NCBI GenBank assembly: GCA_003497225.1
Contig: DNJQ01000079.1
Location: 1-5,788 of the forward strand
Length of the DNA: 5,788 nucleotides
Reading direction: 5' to 3'
Origin: Bacillota bacterium
Lineage (GTDB): Bacteria > Bacillota_I > Bacilli_A > RFN20 > CAG-288
The position numbers and the translations under genes are program-made. Position 1 is the first letter of the stretch; every line of letters starts with the position of its first letter. The notes under the pieces are model-generated. The model made no database searches, was not told where the DNA came from, and saw only the letters and a program-made list of their open reading frames with translations. Positions 1 to 5,020 of the stretch are shown here, one piece after another.

Positions 1-27
1 AAAAAAGTGGCAGTTGGCCCTTTTTTT
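1..27. terminator. Bidirectional terminator-like hairpin at the window edge
   Basis: A run of six A, a short G/C stem and a run of seven T form a nearly continuous hairpin. A1-A6 can pair with T21-T26, G7 with C20, T8 bulges out, G9-G10-C11 pair with G17-C18-C19, and 12-16 form the loop. Read rightward the stem is followed by T21-T27; read leftward it is followed by six T. It could therefore end a gene lying to the left of the window and also back up the cotJ terminator. The A run may continue past the edge, so the stem may be longer. The G/C core is short, so strength is uncertain. Confidence 0.55.
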
Positions 28-40
28 CACTAGAAAATAT

Positions 41-73
41 AAACAATTTAAAAGCTCTCATTTTTGAGAGCTT
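41..73 (-). terminator. Rho-independent terminator of the cotJ operon
   Basis: Positions 52-60 (AAGCTCTCA) and 65-73 (TGAGAGCTT) are perfect 9-bp inverted repeats around a 4-nt loop (61-64). On the minus strand the stem begins 7 nt after the cotJC stop codon and is followed by a U-rich stretch starting with four T, interrupted by AAA, then mostly T to about position 34. Location and shape fit an intrinsic terminator for the leftward operon. The imperfect U-tract suggests moderate efficiency; the hairpin at 1-27 may act as a second barrier. Confidence 0.68.
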
Positions 74-80
74 ATACTTT

Positions 81-647
81 TTAGTAATTCTTATTGAATT
101 CGCGTTTATAGATTTCAAGTAATTCTTTAAATCTATTATAGTGAATTACTTCTCTTTGTCTTAAGAATAAAAGAGGATAAATAACATCATCATCTCTAGC
201 TAAATCAATGAGATGTTCATATGTTGTTCTAGCCTTCTCTTCTGCAGCTAAATCTTCCGTTAAGTCAGTAATAAAGTCACCTGTACTTTGAAGTGTAGCA
301 GCAGTAAATGGAACACCATTAGTATCGGCTGGATAGATTCCTAAACCGTGATCAACGTAATAAGTTGCTAATCCGTTTTTTTCTATTTCTTCTATTGAAG
401 CACCAGCGGTTAATTGATGAACTAAGGTACAAACCATTTCTTCATGGCCTAATTCCTCTGTTCCTATATCAGTTAAAAGAGTTCTTCCTCTTTCATCTGG
501 CATAGAAAATCTTTGTGAAAGATAGCGCGTGGCCGCGCCCTTCTCACCATCTGGTCCACCATATTGTGAGATGATGTATTTTGCCATTCTCATATCTTTT
601 CTTTTAACAGATATGGGATATTGAAGTCTTTTATGATATGAATACAT
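81..647 (-). CDS. cotJC: Spore coat protein CotJC, manganese-catalase fold
   Basis: This 188-residue protein matches the CotJC family in length (about 190 aa) and throughout its sequence, with family landmarks LQYP near residue 8, AKYIISQYGG at 22-31 and TDIGTEELGHEEM at 59-71. CotJC has the four-helix-bundle fold of dimanganese catalases. Candidate metal ligands are visible in the expected order: E35 (in GEKGAA), E65 and H68 (in EELGHEE), E136 or E137 (in AAEEKAR) and H169 (in REVIHYNRF), so catalase-type activity is plausible though not shown. In Bacillus subtilis, CotJC is a coat component made in the mother cell under SigE. There is no signal peptide or membrane segment. The ATG at 647 is supported by a Shine-Dalgarno sequence AGAGGTGA that overlaps the TAG stop of the upstream gene 12 nt away, which suggests translational coupling with its coat partner. 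Confidence 0.93.
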   Translation of the reverse strand: MYSYHKRLQYPISVKRKDMRMAKYIISQYGGPDGEKGAATRYLSQRFSMPDERGRTLLTDIGTEELGHEEMVCTLVHQLTAGASIEEIEKNGLATYYVDHGLGIYPADTNGVPFTAATLQSTGDFITDLTEDLAAEEKARTTYEHLIDLARDDDVIYPLLFLRQREVIHYNRFKELLEIYKREFNKNY

Positions 648-659
648 TTTTATTCACCT

Positions 660-1145
660 CTACATTTCAAGCCATGGAGATCTAACATTAGTCCAGTCAA
701 ATTCTCCATTAACTCCTTTTGCGCTCGATTTAGTTAAAGGGCCATATTTGCTTTCATAGGCCATTTTTGCTTTCTTTAACTTTTCGTTGAATTCTTCAAA
801 GCTCTTGATTAAATCCTGGTTTTTAGGATAGACATCTAATTTTAATGCAACATCATGAGCAGCGTTTCCATACATCATTACATCTAATAGTAATTGAGTT
901 CTTTCATCACGGGGCTTTACAATACCCGGTTGATAATCTTTGTATCCACGATATTCATTTTTGAACATGTTTCCACGAACTAATCCATCAAGTGGACTAT
1001 ATAAATCCATGTCTTCTTTCTTATCCCCTTTTCTCATTTCTTCCATATTTATTGATGAGGAGGTTGAAGAACTATTTTTAAGATATGAATTCATTTGTTC
1101 ATGTGTCATGGGTACCAAATAATAATACGAATCTTGATAATACAT
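660..1145 (-). CDS. Fused spore coat protein CotJA-CotJB
   Basis: This 161-residue protein appears to join two coat proteins that are separate in B. subtilis. Residues 1-23 are Tyr-rich and then polar; 24-32 form a Ser/Thr-rich linker; about 48-75 resemble CotJA-type sequences (LYSPLDGLVRGNMF, then Tyr/Lys-rich with a final Pro); about 81-161 resemble CotJB, with LLLD at 86-89, LKLDVYPKNQDLIKSFEEFN at 101-120, the KYGPL motif at 133-137 and an aromatic tail ending SPWLEM. CotJB normally carries a spacer of this kind and a Trp/Pro-rich end, so the CotJB half is the firmer call. A strong Shine-Dalgarno AAGGAGA lies 4 nt before the ATG at 1145, and no other start fits better. It is the first gene of a two-gene operon with cotJC, consistent with the known cotJA-B-C order. 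No in-frame stop divides the two halves, so the fusion does not look like an annotation artefact. Confidence 0.85.
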   Translation of the reverse strand: MYYQDSYYYLVPMTHEQMNSYLKNSSSTSSSINMEEMRKGDKKEDMDLYSPLDGLVRGNMFKNEYRGYKDYQPGIVKPRDERTQLLLDVMMYGNAAHDVALKLDVYPKNQDLIKSFEEFNEKLKKAKMAYESKYGPLTKSSAKGVNGEFDWTNVRSPWLEM

Positions 1146-1162
1146 AATTTCTCCTTCATAAC

Positions 1163-1170
1163 ATAGTATG
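1163..1170 (-). promoter_or_regulatory. Candidate sporulation-sigma -10 element for the cotJ operon
   Basis: On the minus strand this reads CATACTAT, close to the -10 of SigE-type promoters (CATACAAT) and to SigF/SigG -10 elements (CATnnTA). The cotJ operon of B. subtilis is SigE-dependent, which motivates the call. Against it, no convincing -35 element (ATATT-like) lies 14-15 nt upstream, where the sequence is ACAGCGA. A start 6-7 nt downstream would also place the Shine-Dalgarno at the very 5' end of the mRNA. Treat as a candidate only. Confidence 0.25.
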
Positions 1171-1293
1171 AATGTTGGTTGAAAATCGCTGTTCTTTAGC
1201 CTATTTTTGATAGTTTAGAAGCAACTTTATATTTATTATTAAAATTTTTTCTAGGGTTTTACTCACGTAGTATAAGACTATTGCTACTAGACA

Positions 1294-1309
1294 TTTTGAT
1301 TTATCAAAA
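1294..1309. repeat. Perfect 7-2-7 palindrome in the divergent intergenic region
   Basis: TTTTGAT at 1294-1300 and ATCAAAA at 1303-1309 are perfect inverted repeats separated by TT. The site lies between the divergent cotJ and dUTPase genes, ending about 31 nt before the dUTPase -10 element. Size and symmetry suit a dimeric repressor or activator operator. In sequence this AT-rich, a 7-bp arm could arise by chance, and no regulator is identified. The core ATCAAA/TTTGAT also occurs at 1206-1211 and 1336-1341. Confidence 0.3.
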
Positions 1310-1337
1310 ATATTTCATATATTTAAAAGTTATTATT

Positions 1338-1346
1338 TGATATAAT
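1338..1346 (+). promoter_or_regulatory. Extended -10 promoter of the dUTPase gene
   Basis: TGATATAAT gives a perfect TATAAT hexamer (1341-1346) preceded by TG one base upstream, the extended -10 form used by SigA-type RNA polymerase. The -35 region at 17-nt spacing (1318-1323, TATATT) is poor, which extended -10 promoters tolerate. Transcription would start at about 1352-1354, only 3-5 nt before the dUTPase ATG, so the mRNA would be essentially leaderless. Confidence 0.6.
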
Positions 1347-1356
1347 AAAAATACAT

Positions 1357-1803
1357 ATGAGAGCATTTAGAATTGTTAATGAAGACTGGGAAAAAGTAGG
1401 AATAGAGATGCCTACTAGATCAACTAAATTATCAGCGGGATATGATTTATCTTCTGCTATTGATGCCGTTATTGAACCGCATCAATATTTATCTTTACCG
1501 ACTGGGCTAAAAGCTATAATGGAAGAAGATGATTTCTTGCTTTTAGTACCAAGAAGTTCTTTAGCTAAAAAGCACGGGGTAAGGTTATTTAATACTGTCG
1601 GAATTATTGATGCTGATTATGCCGATAATCCAACTAACGGTGGACATATCCATATTGTTTTATATAATTTTACTGATAAACCTCAAACGATAATCAAAGG
1701 TGAAAGAATAGTTCAAGCCATATTTTTAAAGTACCAAAAAACTGATGATGATAATTCCATCAACGAACGCGAAGGGGGATTTGGTTCAACCGGAACTAAG
1801 TAG
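1357..1803 (+). CDS. dut: dUTP diphosphatase (trimeric dUTPase)
   Basis: Hydrolyses dUTP to dUMP and pyrophosphate, keeping uracil out of DNA and supplying dUMP for thymidylate synthesis; acts in the cytoplasm as a homotrimer. All five motifs of the trimeric family are present in its 148 residues: AGYDL at 27-31, PRSSLAKK at 65-72, GIIDADY at 82-88 with presumed catalytic D85, GERIVQ at 115-120, and the Gly-rich tail REGGFGSTG at 138-146 whose F142 should stack on uracil. Motif 3 continues as ADNPTNGGHI instead of the usual GE-type ending; similar extended versions occur in a subset of bacterial and phage dUTPases. The ATG at 1357 is chosen because the N-terminal strand (RAFRIV) belongs to the fold and an in-frame TAA at 1324 leaves no upstream alternative. 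No Shine-Dalgarno precedes it; see the promoter 11 nt upstream. It is monocistronic and converges on plsC with a 1-nt gap. Confidence 0.95.
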   Translation: MRAFRIVNEDWEKVGIEMPTRSTKLSAGYDLSSAIDAVIEPHQYLSLPTGLKAIMEEDDFLLLVPRSSLAKKHGVRLFNTVGIIDADYADNPTNGGHIHIVLYNFTDKPQTIIKGERIVQAIFLKYQKTDDDNSINEREGGFGSTGTK

Positions 1804-1804
1804 A

Positions 1805-2563
1805 TTACTTCTTCTTTTTCTTATTTTTAAGAAGTTCTTTGTCCTTCTCTTTTAGTTGCTCAAGTCTTTCAGCAATTTTATCTTGAACTAACTTTGAAAT
1901 ATCAATTGTTGATAAGTCTTTATATTCTTCATATTCTATTGGCTTTAAAAAACTTATTTGAACTGGATATCTTTTTCGATGTAGTTTTTGATCTAATATT
2001 CGATGTGTTCCAAATATTGCCACAGGTAAAATAGGTGCCTTACTACTTAAGGCAGGTTTAAAAGATCCCGCTTTAAATTCGCTCATCTTCATATCTTTAT
2101 CTTTACTTCTCGTGCCTTCAGGAAAAATAACCCACGATTTATCTTCATTTTGTAAAGATTCAGTTACTTGTCTAATAATCCTTATCTCTTGGCGCAAGTT
2201 ATCTCTTTCAATAAATACGCCATCAATACACGTAATAAGTTTTCCAAACCACGGGAACTTTTTTGTTTCTTCTTTAGCAACAAAAGTTATAGGTTTAGAA
2301 AAATAATGAATTAAAATCACCGGATCCATTAAAGATTGGTGGTTAGGAACAATGAGCGAATTTACGGAAGGGATATTCTCTTCTCCATCAATATATAAAT
2401 CGGTTCTAAAATGATCAAAAGCGATATGAATCAAATGTCTTGTTTTATTATATCGTTTTTCTAAAGGATATTTATCTTTATGCTTAGCATATTTTCCAAT
2501 CCAAAAAGAAGCTTTTGTTAAATGCGGTATTAATCCTATTCCAAGTCTAGCGTATTTAATCAT
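1805..2563 (-). CDS. plsC: 1-acyl-sn-glycerol-3-phosphate acyltransferase (PlsC/LPLAT family)
   Basis: Predicted to transfer an acyl chain from acyl-ACP or acyl-phosphate-derived donors to lysophosphatidic acid, giving phosphatidic acid at the inner face of the membrane. Family blocks are in order in its 252 residues: block I NHQSLMD at 74-80 (catalytic H75 and D80), block II GVFIERDN at 115-122, block III FPEGTRSK at 147-154, and PVAIFGTH after residue 180 as block IV. The N-terminus has a short hydrophobic amphipathic stretch (about 5-23) rather than clear transmembrane helices. The C-terminus is strongly basic, ending in a run of lysines, which could bind acidic phospholipids. It starts 6 nt after the pullulanase stop with only a weak ribosome-binding site (GAAGTGAG), so coupling to upstream translation is likely. 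It is the last gene of its operon. The acyl acceptor is assumed from the family; other lysophospholipid acceptors are possible. Confidence 0.9.
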   Translation of the reverse strand: MIKYARLGIGLIPHLTKASFWIGKYAKHKDKYPLEKRYNKTRHLIHIAFDHFRTDLYIDGEENIPSVNSLIVPNHQSLMDPVILIHYFSKPITFVAKEETKKFPWFGKLITCIDGVFIERDNLRQEIRIIRQVTESLQNEDKSWVIFPEGTRSKDKDMKMSEFKAGSFKPALSSKAPILPVAIFGTHRILDQKLHRKRYPVQISFLKPIEYEEYKDLSTIDISKLVQDKIAERLEQLKEKDKELLKNKKKKK

Positions 2564-2569
2564 ATCATC

Positions 2570-4693
2570 TCACTTCGTCGTCTTCACCATGATTAGTGAA
2601 CATTTATTTATCATTATTAGTTGAGCGTAATGGCTATCATCTAATAATCCCGCTTCGTTAAAGAGCACTTTAACATAATTTTTAAATTGATACTTAAGAG
2701 TTTTATCGCTCGGATTAATTAAAAGATAATAAGTATCTTCCGTGAAGCGATAAATAACCGCTAGTCCCCCGCCATCAATATTTTCAAAACTCACGTGTTC
2801 AATTAATTCCTTTTTATCATCGGTAGCTAAAAACGGCAAACTTCTTTTTAATTTAATAGCATCGTTTAAAAACTTAATCATGCTCTGTCTTTTAAATGCT
2901 AAATCGTAGTTTAGACCATTAATTGAATCACCGGAATTATAAGAATTAGTGATGTTCTTTTTCGTCGCACCAAATTCTTGTCCAGCGTGAATAAACGGTA
3001 TACCAAAAGAAAGAATGGTTACAGCGTTAATAAGTTTTATAATTGATAATATTTCATTCTCTTTGGCCTCTGGGCAGCAGTGAATCACCTTATCATATAA
3101 AGTAGCATTATCGTGACATTCAACATAGTTAATCGATTGTCCAGGGGAAGAAAATAAAGGTGGGAAAGCTAAAGTAATTGATGAACCTAATAAAACATTT
3201 TTAAATCCATCAATATAATTTAAATCACCTGTTAAATACCCTTTATTAGCAAGTTCAGAATCAGATGATTTACCTTTAACTATATCTCTAAATCTATCGT
3301 TAAATAATCCAATCGGTTTAATTTTATCAGCGTTATATAAAGAAGATTTTTGATCACCTGGAAGATTGGTCATTAAATCCCATCCTTCACCATAAAGAAT
3401 GATATCTTCTCTTTTTTCTTTTAACTTCTTATAAGCTAAATTCATCGTTTCAATATCGATAATTCCCATTAAGTCGAAGCGGAACCCATCAATAGAATAA
3501 ACATCAACGAAGTGTAATAAAGAATCGATGATGAGTTTTCTTGCCATATAATTTCGCGATTCAACATCGTTTCCACAACCTGAACCATTAGAAATTGTTC
3601 CATCATTATTCTTTCTAAAATAATATCCTGGGCATAAAACATTTAAAGCGTTAGAATTAGCATTAAATACATGGTTATAAACAACATCCATTATTACGCC
3701 TATTCCATTTTCGTGGAAAATTGCTATCATTTTCTTTAACTCTAGTAAACGGCAATATGGATCATTGGGATTAGAAGAAAATGATCCTTCAGGACAAAAA
3801 TAGAATCTTGGATCATATCCCCAGTTATATGATTCAAAAGGATGATCATCATCGATCGTTTGAAAATCATAGATGGGTAATAACTGTACATAGTTAATTC
3901 CTAAACCCTTAATATAATCTAATCCGATCGGGAAGCCATTCATATCTTTTAAATTTGTAGCGGATAAAGCTTCATATTGGCCTTTATTTGTTAAATTAGT
4001 TAATGAAGTCATATCACGAACCGACATTTCATAAATAACAGCTTCAGTATATCTAGTTAAATGAGGTCTATTATCGCTTATATTACTATAGTATTCTTTT
4101 ACTTTATCAAGTGAAACTACATAAGAAGAAGTAGAATTAGATGATAAGGCGAAGGAATATGGATCAGGGGCTTCAACAAATTTTCCGTTAATCTTTGCTA
4201 TATAAGTATAACTTGAACATTCTAAATCACCTTCAACAACTGCTTCAAAAACTCCACATTCTAAACGATTCATCTTAACCATCATCTCGCGGTTATCTTT
4301 AGTGATGATATGAACAAAAACGGAAGAAGACATGGGGGTAAATAGTCTAAAAGTTGTCGCTTCTTTTGAATACAAAGCACCTAAACTACCATCATAGCGG
4401 AAATTATTTTCGTAGTTTTCATCGATGGTCTTTATATTTATACTCAAAGGAGTTCTTTCTTGGCGGTCATCAGCAATTGAATATTCGTGACCTATTTTAA
4501 AATCAAATGAAATACTTAAAGTATAAATAAAAGTTGATTTAGATTCAGATTTTGAAATTATTGAAAGATCTTTAATATATTTTTCATCTTCATAAAATTT
4601 AAAACTCGATATAGTCGAAGATGTATATGACTTTAATACAGCAACTTCAATGATATTCTTGTCTTTTAGTACTGCTTGAAAACTTGCTTCCAT
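2570..4693 (-). CDS. pulA: Type I pullulanase (GH13 alpha-1,6-glucan debranching enzyme)
   Basis: Cleaves alpha-1,6 branch points in pullulan, glycogen-derived dextrins or starch fragments. At 707 residues it has the length of B. subtilis AmyX (about 718). An N-terminal beta-rich domain (about 1-95) is followed by a CBM48-type domain (about 98-185) and the GH13 barrel (about 215-610), ending in an all-beta domain. The type I pullulanase signature YNWGYDP is at 289-295. GH13 regions are intact: DVVYNH at 336-341, DGFRFDLMG at 402-410 with nucleophile D407, YGEGWD at 434-439 with acid/base E436, and VECHDN at 524-529 with D528 as the transition-state Asp. There is no signal peptide or cell-wall anchor, so it should act in the cytoplasm on stored or imported glucans. 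It sits 3 nt after acpS and has a strong ribosome-binding site. The symbol amyX would serve equally well. Confidence 0.95.
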   Translation of the reverse strand: MEASFQAVLKDKNIIEVAVLKSYTSSTISSFKFYEDEKYIKDLSIISKSESKSTFIYTLSISFDFKIGHEYSIADDRQERTPLSINIKTIDENYENNFRYDGSLGALYSKEATTFRLFTPMSSSVFVHIITKDNREMMVKMNRLECGVFEAVVEGDLECSSYTYIAKINGKFVEAPDPYSFALSSNSTSSYVVSLDKVKEYYSNISDNRPHLTRYTEAVIYEMSVRDMTSLTNLTNKGQYEALSATNLKDMNGFPIGLDYIKGLGINYVQLLPIYDFQTIDDDHPFESYNWGYDPRFYFCPEGSFSSNPNDPYCRLLELKKMIAIFHENGIGVIMDVVYNHVFNANSNALNVLCPGYYFRKNNDGTISNGSGCGNDVESRNYMARKLIIDSLLHFVDVYSIDGFRFDLMGIIDIETMNLAYKKLKEKREDIILYGEGWDLMTNLPGDQKSSLYNADKIKPIGLFNDRFRDIVKGKSSDSELANKGYLTGDLNYIDGFKNVLLGSSITLAFPPLFSSPGQSINYVECHDNATLYDKVIHCCPEAKENEILSIIKLINAVTILSFGIPFIHAGQEFGATKKNITNSYNSGDSINGLNYDLAFKRQSMIKFLNDAIKLKRSLPFLATDDKKELIEHVSFENIDGGGLAVIYRFTEDTYYLLINPSDKTLKYQFKNYVKVLFNEAGLLDDSHYAQLIMINKCSLIMVKTTK

Positions 4694-4696
4694 ATA

Positions 4697-5020
4697 TCAC
4701 TCCTTAATTAAAACCACCGCTATCGCATATCCATCGTGAGAAAGGCTCACTTCACCACACTCTTTCCCATTAACATAAAGGTGCGGTCTACCACTTTCAT
4801 CGCTCATCACACTTATTTTACGAAAATCTATCGTTTTATTACCACTAGCTTTTACATAAGCTTCTTTGCTCGCCCAGCGCGTAGCGAGAAATCTCGCTTT
4901 ATTCTCTTCATCTTCAAAACTAAGGTATCTTTTATATTCATCACTAGAAAGAATTCTTTCTGGAAAATCATCTTGAAGATTATAAACCCGAGAAATCTTT
5001 ATTATATCTACACCTATCAT
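4697..5020 (-). CDS. acpS: Holo-[acyl-carrier-protein] synthase
   Basis: Transfers the 4'-phosphopantetheine arm from CoA to a serine of apo-ACP, switching ACP on for fatty acid synthesis; a cytoplasmic, Mg-dependent trimer in characterised members. Family hallmarks are the N-terminal GVDII (3-7) with metal-binding D5, the central WASKEAYVKA (49-58) with E53 as the second acidic ligand, and the C-terminal VSLSHDGYAIAVVL (91-104). At 107 residues it is slightly shorter than most AcpS (about 115-125), but no motif is missing. Its ATG overlaps the stop codon of the upstream M16 peptidase by one base (TAATG), with GAGGG about 9 nt upstream as ribosome-binding site. The operon also carries an acyltransferase, so two of four genes serve membrane lipid synthesis. 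Confidence 0.95.
   Translation of the reverse strand: MIGVDIIKISRVYNLQDDFPERILSSDEYKRYLSFEDEENKARFLATRWASKEAYVKASGNKTIDFRKISVMSDESGRPHLYVNGKECGEVSLSHDGYAIAVVLIKE
4700..4705 (-). promoter_or_regulatory. Ribosome-binding site of pulA inside the acpS 3' end
   Basis: AAGGAG on the minus strand lies 6 nt before the pulA ATG at 4693 and ends directly before the acpS TGA stop (4699-4697). It fixes the pulA start and shows that pulA has its own strong initiation signal despite the 3-nt gap to acpS. Confidence 0.8.

Noticed and set aside
940..1122. Plus-strand open frame antisense to the cotJA-cotJB gene
   Set aside because: Overlaps a recognised coat protein gene completely, shows no family resemblance and no start signal.
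1267..1290. Possible small hairpin (GTAG...CTAC) in the intergenic region, considered as a riboswitch or small RNA
   Set aside because: Stem is only about 4 bp in AT-rich DNA, with no known riboswitch core, no T-tract and no convincing promoter placing it in a transcript leader.
1408..1803. dUTPase start at the internal ATG at 1408
   Set aside because: It would remove the conserved first beta strand of the dUTPase fold, although a weak AGGA lies upstream; the ATG at 1357 matches family N-termini.
2112..2306. Plus-strand open frame antisense to plsC
   Set aside because: Opposite the conserved catalytic blocks of plsC; no ribosome-binding site or recognisable product.
3759..3787. 8-bp inverted repeat GGATCATT/AATGATCC inside pulA
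   Set aside because: Lies within conserved coding sequence with a 13-nt loop and no T-tract; coincidence is likely in a gene of this length.
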